DNA of 61,704 nt from Aquificales bacterium (lineage in GTDB: Bacteria > Aquificota > Aquificia > Aquificales > Aquificaceae), in NCBI GenBank assembly GCA_027037055.1, contig JALWBR010000042.1:1-61704 (forward strand), read 5' to 3'. Shown here one piece after another: positions 44,358 to 54,161 of the stretch (within the stretch, counting starts at the first letter, position 1; each line of letters opens with the position of its first letter). The notes under the pieces were generated by a model, which was given only the letters and a program-made list of their open reading frames with translations, was not told where the DNA came from and searched no databases. A program made the position numbers and the translations under genes.

Positions 44358-44365
44358 ATCAAAAA

Positions 44366-44926
44366 ATGGAGGTAAAGAAAATAACAACACCCCTTACAGA
44401 GGATGTGATAGAGGATCTAAGGGCTGGTGATAAGGTTTTGATAACGGGGTATATATATACTGCAAGGGACGCTGCGCACAAAAGGATGGTTGAGGCTCTT
44501 GAAAGGGGTGAGGATCTGCCCTTTGATATAAAGGGTCAGATAATATACTATGTGGGTCCCACACCGCCGAAGCCCGGACAGATTATAGGTTCCGCGGGTC
44601 CTACAACCGCCAAAAGGATGGACAAGTATGTGGAACCCCTTCTTCAAAAAGGTCTTAAAGGTATGATAGGCAAGGGAAACAGGACACCCCCGGTTAGGGA
44701 ACTTCTAAAAAAGTATAAAGCGGTTTATTTTGCAGCAATAGGGGGTACAGCTGTTCTCTTAAAGGAGCATATAAAATCTTCCGAGCTTATAGCTTACGAG
44801 GATCTCGGAACGGAAGCCATAAGAAGGCTTTATGTTGAGGACTTTCCTGTTATAGTAGCAAATGATATATACGGGGGGGATATATTTGAAGAGGGGATGA
44901 AAAGATATGCGGAGATAGAAATATAG
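44366..44926 (+). CDS. fumB: Class I fumarate hydratase, beta (C-terminal) subunit
   Basis: The 186-residue protein matches the C-terminal domain of iron-sulfur fumarases (FumA C-terminus, TtdB): LRAGDKVLITGYIYTARDAAHKRM near 20-43, YYVGPTPPKPGQIIGSAGPTTAKRMD near 65-90 and MIGKGNRTPPVRELL. In the reductive TCA cycle it would interconvert malate and fumarate with a separate alpha subunit that holds the 4Fe-4S cluster. The alpha gene is not in the window. L-tartrate dehydratase beta is the alternative identity. Confidence 0.88.
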   Translation: MEVKKITTPLTEDVIEDLRAGDKVLITGYIYTARDAAHKRMVEALERGEDLPFDIKGQIIYYVGPTPPKPGQIIGSAGPTTAKRMDKYVEPLLQKGLKGMIGKGNRTPPVRELLKKYKAVYFAAIGGTAVLLKEHIKSSELIAYEDLGTEAIRRLYVEDFPVIVANDIYGGDIFEEGMKRYAEIEI

Positions 44927-44927
44927 C

Positions 44928-44955
44928 TTGACACATTGTAAGTGAGAATTATTTT
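44928..44955 (+). promoter_or_regulatory. Possible sigma-70 promoter of leuA
   Basis: TTGACA (44928-44933), a 16-nt spacer and TATTTT (44950-44955). It starts directly after the fumB stop and overlaps a Fur-box-like palindrome. Confidence 0.5.
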
Positions 44956-44957
44956 CA
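44943..44957 (+). promoter_or_regulatory. Fur-box-like 7-1-7 palindrome over the leuA promoter
   Basis: TGAGAATTATTTTCA matches the 7-1-7 Fur pattern TGATAAT-n-ATTATCA except at one symmetrical pair of positions. It covers the proposed -10 region, where a repressor would block transcription. Whether a Fur-type regulator is present in this organism cannot be seen here. Confidence 0.4.
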
Positions 44958-44980
44958 TTTAAACCATGGAGGATAGGATG

Positions 44981-46540
44981 GCGGAAAAGGTTTATATATT
45001 TGATACAACCCTCAGGGACGGAGAACAGGCTCCCGGTTTTTCTATGACAACCGAGGAAAAACTTCAGATGGCACATCAGCTTGCGAGGTTGAAGGTTGAT
45101 ATTATAGAAGCGGGGTTCGCCGCCGCTTCAAAGGGTGATTACTCCGCCATAAGACTCATCTCTGAGGAAGTAAAGGGTGTAACCGTATGCTCGCTTGCAA
45201 GGGCGGTTGAAAAGGATATAGAGATAGCTGCTTCCGCCCTTGAACCTGCGGAAAGAAAGAGGATACACACATTTATAGCTACCTCCGAGATACACATGAA
45301 GTACAAGCTTAAAATGTCGCCCGAGGATGTCCTTGAAAGGGCAAGGAAGGCTGTTTCCTTTGCGAGAAACTTTACGGATGATGTGGAATTTTCCTGCGAG
45401 GATGCTACAAGAAGTCAAAGGGATTTTCTATATAAAATTATTGAAGAGACTATAAAATCGGGAGCCACCGTTATAAATATCCCGGACACGGTAGGTTATG
45501 CTATCCCCGAGGAGTTCGGAGATCTTATAGAAGGCATAATGAACAATGTTCCCAACATAGACAAGGTGGTTTTGAGCGTTCACTGTCATGATGATCTTGG
45601 TTTGGCTACCGCCAACTCCTTAACCGCGGTGCTTCACGGTGCGAGACAGATAGAGTGTACTATAAACGGTATAGGTGAAAGGGCGGGAAATGCAAGCCTT
45701 GAAGAGGTTGTTATGGCTATAAAAACAAGGAAGGACATATTTAAGGATTTATACACAGATGTTAATACGAAGGAGATATACAAAACGAGCAGGCTGTTGT
45801 GCAGGATAACGGGAAGTTTTGTGCAACCGAATAAGGCTATAGTAGGGGACAACGCCTTTGCACATGAGTCCGGCATACATCAGCATGGTGTCCTTTCCCA
45901 TCCTTTGACATATGAGATTATAAATCCGGAGGATGTGGGCTTTCCTATGAGCAGGATAGTGTTGGGCAAACATTCGGGAAGGCATGCCCTCAGGAGAAAA
46001 CTTGAGGAGATGGGTGTAAGATTTACGGAAGAGGATCTTGACAGGATATTTGAGAAGTTTAAAGCCCTTGCGGATAAAAAGAAGGAGGTTTATGACGAGG
46101 ATATTGAAGCCCTTATATATGAAGACTTTTTCAAAACAGGTGAGGAGGAGCCTGTTAGGGTCATACATTTTCAGGTGCAAAGCGGTGATGCCATAGTACC
46201 CACCGCAACCGTTAAATTGGAATATAAGGGTGAGGAGAGGACCGCAACTTCAACGGGCAACGGACCCGTTGATGCGACCATAAAGTCCATTGTAAAAGCC
46301 CTTGATATAAAACCGAGACTGCTTGACTATTCCATAAAAGCCCTTACACCTGATACAGAAGCTATGGCGGAAGCGAGGGTTGTCCTTGAACTTGGAGAGG
46401 TTAAGGCTTCGGGCAGGGGCACGGATACGGATGTTATAAAGGCGAGTGTTGATGCCTTCGTTGACGCTTTAAATAGGGCTATCGTTAGAAAGGAGTATAT
46501 AATAAAAAGAAATATGGCAAAGAGAGAGGGTACTGTATAA
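44981..46540 (+). CDS. leuA: 2-isopropylmalate synthase
   Basis: The ATG at 44981 is preferred because GGAGG (44968-44972) lies 8 nt before it; an in-frame ATG at 44966 is also possible. The roughly 519-residue enzyme has the [15 protein letters not shown] active-site start, [16 protein letters not shown] (metal His residues), [13 protein letters not shown] and the HESGIHQHG motif. The C-terminal regulatory domain (about 390-510) carries [13 protein letters not shown] and [12 protein letters not shown], expected for leucine feedback. It catalyses the first committed step of leucine synthesis. DsbC-like and skp genes follow in the same direction. Confidence 0.94.
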   Translation, partial: AEKVYIFDTTLRDGEQAPGFSMTTEEKLQMAHQLARLKVDIIEAGFAAASKGDYSAIRLISEEVKGVTVCSLARAVEKDIEIAASALEPAERKRIHTFIATSEIHMKYKLKMSPEDVLERARKAVSFARNFTDDVEFSCEDATRSQRDFLYKIIEETIKSGATVINIPDTVGYAIPEEFGDLIEGIMNNVPNIDKVVLSVHCHDDLGLATANSLTAVLHGARQIECTINGIGERAGNASLEEVVMAIKTRKDIFKDLYTDVNTKEIYKTSRLLCRITGSFVQPNKAIVGDNAFAHESGIHQHGVLSHPLTYEIINPEDVGFPMSRIVLGKHSGRHALRRKLEEMGVRFTEEDLDRIFEKFKALADKKKEVYDEDIEALIYEDFFKTGEEEPVRVIHFQVQSGDAIVPTATVKLEYKGEERTATSTGNGPVDATIKSIVKALDIKPRLLDYSIKALTPDTEAMAEARVVLELGEVKASGRGTDTDVIKASVDAFVDALNRAIVRKEYIIKRNMAKREGTV

Positions 46541-46551
46541 AGGAGGATGCT

Positions 46552-47322
46552 ATGAAAAAGATTATTCTTGTCGGTCTTGTTTTGCCCCTGTTTTTAAGTG
46601 CAAGCTGTCAGGGATTTGGTGGTTCCTGCCCATCGGAGGATGAGGTAAGGGAGGCGGTAAAGGGACTTATCTCCGGGAATTATACGGTTGAGGACATATC
46701 TCCCTTGAAGCAGATAAGGGGTCTTTGTCAGGTTGTGGTAAAGGTAAGGAATCAGCCCATAGTGTTTTATATTGATCCCGAAGCCAAATATATACTTGCG
46801 GGGAATCTCTTAGAGATAGATACAAGGAAAAACCTTACCCGTGAAGTTGCAAGAGAGTACATGAAGGTTGATAAAAATATACTTGCGGAGCTTGAAAAGA
46901 GAGTAAACTTCACCTACGGTGAGGGTACCAAATATATATATTACATAACGGATCCCGATTGTCCCTTCTGTAAGAGGACCGAGCCCATTCTTGAGGAGTT
47001 TGCCAAAAAGCACAATGTAAAGATAAAGGTTATACTATTTCCCTTACCCATACATCCCGAAGCCTTTGCCAAATCGGTGGGTCTTATATGCGACAAGAAG
47101 GGATTTAAGGAGTTGATGAGCAAGAAAGAACTTGAGAAGCTTTATAAGAAATATAAGAGTGAGAAAAAACAGTGTGAAGCGGGTAAGAAGGCTGTAAGGG
47201 ACAACCTTCAATTTTTGACCCATCAGATGGGTGTAACGGGTACCCCCACATTGGTAGGTATGAATGGCAAAATAATAAGCGGTGTGCCGAGGGAGGAAGA
47301 TCTACTTGAGCTTATAAATTAA
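46552..47322 (+). CDS. DsbC-like exported thiol-disulfide protein
   Basis: The 256-residue exported protein has a signal ending near Cys19 in a lipobox-like LSASC. A dimerisation-type N-terminal domain (about 30-95) with VVVKVRNQPIVFYIDPEAKYIL is followed by a thioredoxin-fold domain with active site CPFC (147-150) and the cis-Pro loop TGTPTLVG near 235-242. This is the DsbC/DsbG layout: disulfide isomerase or reductase in the envelope. A second cysteine pair elsewhere (Cys26/Cys59) may be structural. AGGAGGATG overlaps the start region; the gene is 11 nt after leuA and 12 nt before skp. Confidence 0.85.
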   Translation: MKKIILVGLVLPLFLSASCQGFGGSCPSEDEVREAVKGLISGNYTVEDISPLKQIRGLCQVVVKVRNQPIVFYIDPEAKYILAGNLLEIDTRKNLTREVAREYMKVDKNILAELEKRVNFTYGEGTKYIYYITDPDCPFCKRTEPILEEFAKKHNVKIKVILFPLPIHPEAFAKSVGLICDKKGFKELMSKKELEKLYKKYKSEKKQCEAGKKAVRDNLQFLTHQMGVTGTPTLVGMNGKIISGVPREEDLLELIN

Positions 47323-47334
47323 AAGGAGAAAGAT

Positions 47335-47832
47335 ATGCTTAGACTTTTTGTATTTTCCCTTTTATTTTCGGCTTTGTTTAATCTTTCCTTTTCCGCTGTT
47401 AAGCTCGCCTGTGTGGATACAACTACACTTTTAAAGGATTCTAAAAGGGTTAAGGAGGCACAAGATAAGCTTAGGGCTAAGGTTATAGAATTTCAAAAGG
47501 AACTTGAAGCTAAAAGGAGAAGGCTTGAAGAATTGAAAAAGCAGATAGAGAGTAAGGCTATAAGTCAGCAGGCTAAGGAGGAAAAAATAAAGGAGTATCA
47601 AAGGATAGAGGCTGAAGGTTTTGAGCTTCAACAGAAAGCCCAGAGGGAGATAGCCTCTTTAAAAGAACAGCTTGAGAATCAGGTTTTGGAAGAGGTCAAG
47701 AAGGTTGTTGAGCAAGTGGCTGTTCAGAAGGGGTACGACGGGGTTATTGACTGTGCGGTTTTTCTTTACAGAGATAATAAGATAGGTGATATAACCTCGG
47801 AAGTTCTCAATGCCCTTGACAGTATGAAATGA
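47335..47832 (+). CDS. skp: Skp/OmpH-family periplasmic chaperone
   Basis: This 165-residue protein has a signal peptide (about 1-21, ending FSA), then [23 protein letters not shown], the start of the Skp fold. A long charged coiled-coil hairpin (about 45-125, [20 protein letters not shown]) is followed by a C-terminal part ([19 protein letters not shown]). It holds unfolded outer-membrane proteins. The stop overlaps lpxD (ATGA), the common skp-lpxD linkage. Confidence 0.88.
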   Translation: MLRLFVFSLLFSALFNLSFSAVKLACVDTTTLLKDSKRVKEAQDKLRAKVIEFQKELEAKRRRLEELKKQIESKAISQQAKEEKIKEYQRIEAEGFELQQKAQREIASLKEQLENQVLEEVKKVVEQVAVQKGYDGVIDCAVFLYRDNKIGDITSEVLNALDSMK

Positions 47833-48812
47833 AGCTCGGAGAGATAGCTGAGGTTGTCGGGGGAAAACTCGTAGGCGATCCGTCCTATGAGGTAAAGGGG
47901 GTGGGAGTTCCAGGCAAAGCATCAGAAGAGGATATAGTATTCTGTGTCAAGGTAGAGGATACTGAGAGGGTTCCCGAGGGATCTCCCGTTGTTGTAAACA
48001 GGGAAGTGGACAGGAAAAACTATATAGTTGTAGATGATGTAAGATACGCCCTTGCCCTATTTCTTTCTGAATTTTTTAAAGAGAAACACCCCTCGGGGAT
48101 ATCCGATAGGGCTGTTATCGGTGAAGGCGTTGTAATAGGAGAAGATGTTTATATAGGTCCCTTCGTATATGTGGGTAAGGGTGTGGTTATAGAAAAGGGT
48201 GTTAAGATATATCCTTTTACTTATGTGGGAGAGGGAACATATATAGGTGAAGATACGGTTATATTCAGCGGTGTTCACATATATCCGCGGACACTCATAG
48301 GTAAAAATGTAAGGATTCACAGCGGTACGGTTATAGGGGCGGACGGCTTCGGCTATCACATTACCGATAGGGGTGTGATAAAGATCAATCACATAGGCAG
48401 GGTTATCATAGATGACGGTGTTGAGATAGGTGCCAATGTGTGCATTGACAGGGCTTTAATTGATGAGACGAGGATCTCAGAAGGTACCAAGATAGATAAC
48501 TTGGTGCAAGTTGCCCACAATTGTAAGATAGGTAAGCATAATCTTATTGCGGGACAGACGGGATTTGCTGGTAGTGTTGAAACAGGAGAAGGAGTTATGT
48601 TGGGAGGTCAGGTAGGGGTGGCTGATCATGTGAAGATAGGGGACGGGGTGAAAGTTTCCGCCCAATCGGGAGTAACAAAGGACCTTGAGCCCGGAAAGGT
48701 TTACAGCTCTACCATATCAGCGGAGGAGATACATAGATGGAGACGGATACAGGCTATTATTAAAAGGCTTCCCGAGTTGTGGAGCAGAATTATCGGTAAG
48801 AAGCATTCGTAG
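47829..48812 (+). CDS. lpxD: UDP-3-O-acylglucosamine N-acyltransferase
   Basis: The 327-residue LpxD adds the second acyl chain in lipid A synthesis. The N-terminal uridine-binding domain (1-100, [16 protein letters not shown]) precedes a left-handed beta-helix of hexapeptide repeats (about 100-285, many V-I-G-x-x-V units). The GADGFGYH segment holds the catalytic His, with [21 protein letters not shown] after it. It shows the organism makes lipid A and so has an LPS outer membrane. It is translationally coupled to skp. Confidence 0.94.
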   Translation: MKLGEIAEVVGGKLVGDPSYEVKGVGVPGKASEEDIVFCVKVEDTERVPEGSPVVVNREVDRKNYIVVDDVRYALALFLSEFFKEKHPSGISDRAVIGEGVVIGEDVYIGPFVYVGKGVVIEKGVKIYPFTYVGEGTYIGEDTVIFSGVHIYPRTLIGKNVRIHSGTVIGADGFGYHITDRGVIKINHIGRVIIDDGVEIGANVCIDRALIDETRISEGTKIDNLVQVAHNCKIGKHNLIAGQTGFAGSVETGEGVMLGGQVGVADHVKIGDGVKVSAQSGVTKDLEPGKVYSSTISAEEIHRWRRIQAIIKRLPELWSRIIGKKHS

Positions 48813-48886
48813 GCTTGTTAAATAAGTTGACAAAAGGACGGGAGAGGTATTAGCCTTATTATTAATATAAGGAAGGAGGTTCAAAG

Positions 48887-49639
48887 TTGGCTGGACACAG
48901 TCATTGGGCACAGATAAAGCATAAGAAAGCAAAGGTAGATGCCCAAAGGGGTAAGCTTTTCAGCAAACTCATAAGGGAGATAACCGTTGCTGCAAGGGTA
49001 GGAGGAGGTAACCCCGAATTTAATCCGAGATTAAGAACCGCCATAGAGGCGGCAAAGAGGGCGAACATGCCCCTTGAAACCATAGAGAGGGCAATTAAGA
49101 AAGGAACTGGTGAATTGGAAGGCGAGCAGCTGGAAGAGGTCATCTATGAAGGTTATGCGCCCGGTGGTGTTGCGGTGATGGTGCTTGCTACAACAGACAA
49201 CAAAAACAGAACCACCGCTGAGATCAGGCATGCCTTTACCAAGTTCGGCGGTAGTCTGGGTACATCGGGATGCGTTTCCTATCTTTTTGAGAAGAAAGGT
49301 ATAATTGAAATTCCTTCTAACTCAATAAATGAAGATGAGTTGTTTGAAAAAGTTGTTGAGGCGGGGGCGGAGGATATGAGATTGGAGGGAGAGTTTTACA
49401 GGGTATTTACAAACCCGGAGGACCTTTATGATGTTAAGGAAAAGTTGGAGGGCGCGGGTGTATCGGTGGAAAAGGCTGAGATAAGTTGGATACCAACCAC
49501 AACGGTAAACATTAATGATCCTGAGACCGCCAAGAAGGTTCTAAGATTACTGGATGCCCTTGATGATCTTGATGACACCCAGCAGGTTATTGCCAATTTT
49601 GAAATACCCGAGGAGATAATTCAGAAGGTGGAGGTTTGA
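48887..49639 (+). CDS. YebC/PmpR-family protein
   Basis: This 250-residue YebC-family protein uses a TTG start, decided by an excellent AAGGAGG 8-10 nt upstream and by the conserved AGHSHWAQIKHKKAKVDAQRGKLF opening. Family members are annotated as transcriptional regulators; recent work links some to relieving ribosome stalling. TTGACA at 48827-48832 may be its -35, with a poorly spaced TATTAG (15 nt). It overlaps the next gene by 4 nt. Confidence 0.93.
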   Translation: MAGHSHWAQIKHKKAKVDAQRGKLFSKLIREITVAARVGGGNPEFNPRLRTAIEAAKRANMPLETIERAIKKGTGELEGEQLEEVIYEGYAPGGVAVMVLATTDNKNRTTAEIRHAFTKFGGSLGTSGCVSYLFEKKGIIEIPSNSINEDELFEKVVEAGAEDMRLEGEFYRVFTNPEDLYDVKEKLEGAGVSVEKAEISWIPTTTVNINDPETAKKVLRLLDALDDLDDTQQVIANFEIPEEIIQKVEV

Positions 49640-50745
49640 GAGTTTCTATTTTCCTTTTCCTTCTTTTTATCCTGCCCGCATGTTCGGGAGCTTTTTGCAG
49701 GAAGGATACGAGAAATATACCAGATATCATACTTAAACCCCTTTACAAAGGATTTGATAAGCCAGTTTTCTTCGTTGGTAAAAGGGGTAAATTCTATGTT
49801 GTAGAACAGGAAGGCAGGATAAAAGTTATTGAGGGGGATAAGATCAGGATTTTTATTGACATAAGTAAAAGGATTGAAAACGGCGGTGAGAAGGGATTAC
49901 TCGGGTTCGCCTTTCACCCTAAGGATCCAAAGCGTTTCTATATACACTATACGGTAAGGGAGAATTCTAAGCTTTACAGTGTTATTTCGGAGGTAACATT
50001 ACCCGAAAAGAGGGAAAGGGTTCTTCTTAAGATATATCAGCCCTTTGACAATCACAACGGAGGACACTTAGAGTTCGGACCGGACGGCTACCTTTATATA
50101 GGTTTGGGTGACGGGGGAAGTGCCAACGATCCTTTGAACAGCGGTCAGCGTCTTGACACCCTTTTGGGCAAGATTTTAAGGATAGATGTAGATAAAGTGT
50201 CAAAAGGAAGGAATTATAGTGTACCCGAAGATAATCCCTTTGTGAAAGTTAAGGGTGCGAGAGGGGAGATATGGGCGTATGGCCTTAGGAATCCTTGGCG
50301 ATTCAGCTTTGACCCAGTAAAAGGATACCTTTATGTGGGGGATGTGGGTCAGAATGCGAGGGAGGAGATAAATGTTGTGAGGAAGGGCGGTAATTACGGG
50401 TGGAGGGTTATGGAGGGGTCTATATGCACACCCGGTGTTAAAGATCCCTGCGATCCCTCCCTATATGAGAAGCCTATTTGGGAGTACGGAAGGAAGGACG
50501 GTATTGCGGTCATAGGCGGTTATGTCTATAGAGGCAAGGAATTCCCTGAGCTTTGCGGTGTTTACTTTTTCGGAGATTGGGGAACGGGCAGGATATGGGG
50601 ACTCATATATGATGGTAGGAGGGTTATAAAACATAAACTTCTCGTTGACACTGATATGATGATAAGCTCCTTCGGGGCGGATGATGCGGGAAATGTTTAT
50701 GTGGTTGACCAGAGGGGTAATATATACAGGATAGGGGTTAAGTGA
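49636..50745 (+). CDS. Sugar (glucose/sorbosone) dehydrogenase-like lipoprotein
   Basis: The 369-residue protein starts with TTG within the yebC stop. A lipoprotein-like signal ends at Cys16 (LPACSG). The beta-propeller of the soluble glucose / sorbosone dehydrogenase family is seen in GLLGFAFHPKDPKRFYIHYT, HNGGHLEFGPDGYLYIGLGDGG, WAYGLRNPWRFSFD and VGQNAREEIN. Members can use PQQ as cofactor, but many are uncharacterised, so an aldose dehydrogenase reaction is only a family-based guess. It acts outside the cytoplasm. Confidence 0.82.
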   Translation: MRVSIFLFLLFILPACSGAFCRKDTRNIPDIILKPLYKGFDKPVFFVGKRGKFYVVEQEGRIKVIEGDKIRIFIDISKRIENGGEKGLLGFAFHPKDPKRFYIHYTVRENSKLYSVISEVTLPEKRERVLLKIYQPFDNHNGGHLEFGPDGYLYIGLGDGGSANDPLNSGQRLDTLLGKILRIDVDKVSKGRNYSVPEDNPFVKVKGARGEIWAYGLRNPWRFSFDPVKGYLYVGDVGQNAREEINVVRKGGNYGWRVMEGSICTPGVKDPCDPSLYEKPIWEYGRKDGIAVIGGYVYRGKEFPELCGVYFFGDWGTGRIWGLIYDGRRVIKHKLLVDTDMMISSFGADDAGNVYVVDQRGNIYRIGVK

Positions 50746-52031
50746 TGTTTGTTAAGATACTGCCTCAGGAGATAAGGAGAAAGATATCCGCGGGTGAGGT
50801 TATAGAGGGACCTTCCGATGTAGTAAAAGAGCTTGTGGAAAACTCCTTAGATGCAAGGGCAACCTTTGTTGAAGTGGAGATAATAAGGGGCGGAAAGTCG
50901 CTTATAAGGGTCAGTGATAACGGTACGGGTATCCATAAGGATGATATAGAAAAGGTTTTCCTTGAAGGTGCTACAAGTAAGATAGGGAAAGAGGAGGATC
51001 TTTTAAACATATCTACCTACGGTTTTAGGGGTGAAGCCCTTCATGCCATCACCTCTGTTAGCAGGACCTATATAAGATCAAGATATTTCCAGGACAAGGT
51101 GGGTAAAGAGATCTTTGTTGAAGGAGGAACCCTTTTGAGGGTGAGGGATAGGGGTATGGCATACGGAACGGAGGTAGAGGTAAGAGACCTTTTCTTCAAT
51201 GTACCGGTAAGAAGAAAGTTTTTAAGGAAACAGGAAACTGAAAGAGGGAAGATACTAAAGATCATTAAAGAGTATGCCATGGCAAATCCGGAGATAGGAT
51301 TCCGCCTTATTTCTGAGGGAAAAGAGATCCTGTGCCTTAAACCTGCGGGGGCGGAGGAAAGGATATGTGATATATTCGGTTATAATTTTGAGCATATTGA
51401 GGGGAGCAGGGGAATGATGTCAATTAATGCGTATATAGCAAGAAACACCGATCGGGGGGAGCTTTTTGTATTTATAAACGGCAGACCCGTGGCAAACAGA
51501 AATATTAAGGAGTTCCTAAGGAAACTAATAGGTTACAGGGCTTGTGGTATATTCTTTATTGACCTTCCCTTATACGCGGTTGATATAAATGTGCACCCGA
51601 AGAAGAGGGAGATAAGGATAAGAAGGGAAAGGGAAGTTCTCTCCGCAATAAGGGAGGTAGTAAATCCTCAGGAACCCACTTTTGAGGATCAAATTCTTTA
51701 TCAAGAAACGCCCTCATACAACACCAAGTTGTTTGAGGTTCTCGGCACCATAGACGAAAGGATTATCATCGCTATTGTTGATGAGTTTCTTTACTTTTTT
51801 GATCAGCACCTTCTTTCCGAAAGGATAAACTATGAAAAGCTTGGCTATGAGGAGGATGAAGCCTGTAGAACCTCTGTGAAGGGGGGTCAAGTACTTTCAA
51901 AGAAAGCCCTTGAAGATCTTATAAGGGGCTGGTTTGATTTGGAGAACAAGCATGTATGCCCTCACGGAAGACCTATCTACTACAGGTTATCCATAAGGGA
52001 GATTTATAAAAATCTTGATCGCCCTTACTAA
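50745..52031 (+). CDS. mutL: DNA mismatch repair protein MutL, short endonuclease form
   Basis: The 428-residue MutL begins at ATG 50745 (a GTG 3 nt earlier is in frame). The GHKL ATPase has ELVENSLDA, DNGTGI and GFRGEALHAI; the MutL-specific NVPVRRKFL follows. The C-terminal domain holds DQHLLSERINYE near residue 353, a variant of the endonuclease motif DQHAx2Ex4E with Leu for Ala, and ends with CPHGRP. E. coli MutL (615 residues) lacks the nuclease motif; the short active form is known in Aquifex. It works with MutS (14512-17067). It is convergent with fabH. Confidence 0.94.
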   Translation: MFVKILPQEIRRKISAGEVIEGPSDVVKELVENSLDARATFVEVEIIRGGKSLIRVSDNGTGIHKDDIEKVFLEGATSKIGKEEDLLNISTYGFRGEALHAITSVSRTYIRSRYFQDKVGKEIFVEGGTLLRVRDRGMAYGTEVEVRDLFFNVPVRRKFLRKQETERGKILKIIKEYAMANPEIGFRLISEGKEILCLKPAGAEERICDIFGYNFEHIEGSRGMMSINAYIARNTDRGELFVFINGRPVANRNIKEFLRKLIGYRACGIFFIDLPLYAVDINVHPKKREIRIRREREVLSAIREVVNPQEPTFEDQILYQETPSYNTKLFEVLGTIDERIIIAIVDEFLYFFDQHLLSERINYEKLGYEEDEACRTSVKGGQVLSKKALEDLIRGWFDLENKHVCPHGRPIYYRLSIREIYKNLDRPY

Positions 52032-52957
52032 AATCTAAGCAATGTAGCGCCCCATGTTAATCCTCCCCCCATGGCTGTAAGAAGCACTATGTCTCCCCTT
52101 TTCAATCTTCCCTCTTCAAGGGCTTCGTAGAGCGCTATAGGGATGGATGCAGCACTTGTATTTCCGTATTTGTGTATATTTGTATAAACTTTCTCTTCGG
52201 GTATATTAAGTTTTTCCGCAAGGGAATTTATTATCCTTATATTTGCCTGATGGGGTATAACGAGATCCACATCCTCGGGAGATAATCCCGCCTTATCAAG
52301 TACATATCTGCATGCCTCTTCCATGCTTCTTACCGCTACCTTAAAAAGCTCCCTTCCTTTCATATTTATATATCCGCAAAGCGGAGCATAAAGAAGTTCC
52401 CAAAGGGAGCCGTCCGAATATATCCTTGAAGCGAGTATATCACTGCTACCTTCATCGTTTGTTAAAATGACGGAAGCGGCACCGTCACCGAACAGCACAC
52501 ATGTACTTCTGTCCTTCCAGTCAACGATGCCCGATATCTTTTCCGATCCTATCAGGAGTATCCTTTTGGCCCTCCCCGCGGATATCATACTCCATGCTAC
52601 CTCAAGTCCGTATAAAAAACCGCTGCAAGCTGCCGACAGATCAAAGGCAAATATATCCTTAAGACCGAGCTTCTCCTGTACAAGACAAGCTGTTGAGGGA
52701 AACTGATTTTCAGGAGATAGGGTGGCGACTATTATGCCGTCTATATCTTCCTTTGATATGCCTGATCTTTCAATGGCTGATAAGGCTGATCTGTATGCCA
52801 TATAGCTCGTTGTTTCATTTTCCGCTATCCTTCTTTCTTTTATTCCTGTCCTCGTGGTTATCCATTCATCGGAGGTGTCAACCATCTTTTCAAGATCAAA
52901 ATTTGTAAGCCTTTTATTCGGTAAGTATATACCTACACCCTCTATTTTAAGACCCAT
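52028..52957 (-). CDS. fabH: 3-oxoacyl-ACP synthase III
   Basis: This 309-residue enzyme starts fatty acid synthesis by condensing acetyl-CoA with malonyl-ACP. The catalytic residues are Cys111 (AACSG), His236 (PHQAN) and Asn266 (YGNTS). It directly follows plsX with a one-base overlap in the leftward DUF177-rpmF-plsX-fabH cluster, one of the most conserved bacterial gene orders. Confidence 0.96.
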   Translation of the reverse strand: MGLKIEGVGIYLPNKRLTNFDLEKMVDTSDEWITTRTGIKERRIAENETTSYMAYRSALSAIERSGISKEDIDGIIVATLSPENQFPSTACLVQEKLGLKDIFAFDLSAACSGFLYGLEVAWSMISAGRAKRILLIGSEKISGIVDWKDRSTCVLFGDGAASVILTNDEGSSDILASRIYSDGSLWELLYAPLCGYINMKGRELFKVAVRSMEEACRYVLDKAGLSPEDVDLVIPHQANIRIINSLAEKLNIPEEKVYTNIHKYGNTSAASIPIALYEALEEGRLKRGDIVLLTAMGGGLTWGATLLRF

Positions 52958-53976
52958 CAGATCCTTGCCTCGGCGGGAGCCAGCTTTTTAACATTTTCAA
53001 CCAGTTTCTCGTTGAAATGAGTATGCAGAAATTCACTGGCTACTCTTATTGCATTCTTTATAGCTTTGGCGTTTGCCTTTCCGTGGGTTATTATAACCGG
53101 TTTTTTAGCCCCGAGGAGGGGTATGCCTCCGTATTCTGTAAAATCAGCCTTCTTTTTAAACCTGTTTATGGCAGGTAGCATAAGGAATGCCCCTATTTTT
53201 GCAAGAAGGCTTTTTTCTACCTCTTCCCTTATCATCTGAATAACAGCCACCCCGAGGCTTTCACTTGTTTTAAGTATTATGTTACCTACAAAACCGTCAC
53301 ATACTATAACATGGAATGTGCCCGCATAGATGTCCCTTCCTTCCGCATTACCCACAAAGTTTAGCCCTGTCTGTTTAAGAAGGGGATAGGTTTCCTTAAC
53401 AAGTTCATTTCCCTTTCCTTCTTCCTCTCCTATGCTTAAAAGACCTATTTTGGGATTTTTTATTCCGAGCATTTCCTCCGCATAGGTGTGACCTATGATG
53501 GCGAATTCAACCAAATGTTTGGGCTTACAGTCAACATTCGCACCCACATCTATAAGGACTGTTTTACCTTTCGGATTCGGGAGTGCAACCGCAATGGCTG
53601 GTCTGTCTATACCTTCCGTTGCCCCCACTATAAGCTTTCCTACCGCGAGGACCGCTCCCGTGTTTCCTGCTGAGACAAGGCCGTCCGCTATACCTTCCCT
53701 TACAAGCTTGCCTGCTATGTATAGGGAGGAGTTTTTCTTTCTCAAAACATTGGAAGGCGGTTCATCCATTGATATTACTTCTTCAGCGGGAACTATCTCA
53801 AGAAGATGTCTGTTTTTTACCTTTGAAGTGTCTATTATTCTCTTTATTCCCTTTTCATCACCTACAAGGAATACTTTTAGATTGTATTCATCCGCCGCGA
53901 GAATACAACCCTTTACTATCTCCTCGGGGGCATAGTCTCCCCCCATACAATCAACCGCTATACCGTTATTTTCCAT
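52957..53976 (-). CDS. plsX: Phosphate acyltransferase PlsX
   Basis: The start is placed at ATG 53976, overlapping the last base of rpmF; a longer frame into rpmF is a shadow. The 339-residue enzyme opens with IAVDCMGGDYAPEEIVKG and contains VSAGNTGAVLAVG and ALPNPKGKTVLIDVGAN, all typical PlsX features. It makes acyl-phosphate from acyl-ACP for phospholipid synthesis. Confidence 0.95.
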   Translation of the reverse strand: MENNGIAVDCMGGDYAPEEIVKGCILAADEYNLKVFLVGDEKGIKRIIDTSKVKNRHLLEIVPAEEVISMDEPPSNVLRKKNSSLYIAGKLVREGIADGLVSAGNTGAVLAVGKLIVGATEGIDRPAIAVALPNPKGKTVLIDVGANVDCKPKHLVEFAIIGHTYAEEMLGIKNPKIGLLSIGEEEGKGNELVKETYPLLKQTGLNFVGNAEGRDIYAGTFHVIVCDGFVGNIILKTSESLGVAVIQMIREEVEKSLLAKIGAFLMLPAINRFKKKADFTEYGGIPLLGAKKPVIITHGKANAKAIKNAIRVASEFLHTHFNEKLVENVKKLAPAEARI

Positions 53977-54161
53977 CAGCCTACGTCTGTCACCTCGCGA
54001 CCTTTGTAATAACCGCAGTAGGGACAAACGCGATGGGGTAATATCATCTCTCCGCAATTTGAACACTCCGATAAAGAAGGCACCCTCAGTCTATTAAAAA
54101 AGTTCTGAGCCCTTCTCTGGTCCCTTCTCCACCGAGAAGTTTTACTCTTGGGGACTGCCAT
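53976..54161 (-). CDS. rpmF: Ribosomal protein L32
   Basis: The 61-residue protein opens with the conserved AVPKSKTSRWRRDQRR. It has a four-cysteine zinc site at Cys33, 36, 46 and 49 (CSNC and CPYC), so this is the zinc-binding form of L32. It follows the DUF177 gene with a one-base overlap. Confidence 0.96.
   Translation of the reverse strand: MAVPKSKTSRWRRDQRRAQNFFNRLRVPSLSECSNCGEMILPHRVCPYCGYYKGREVTDVG

Noticed and set aside
48827-48853. TTGACA and TATTAG before the YebC-family gene as a promoter.
   Set aside because: The spacer is only 15 nt and the -10 is poor, so it is mentioned in the gene entry but not listed as a feature.
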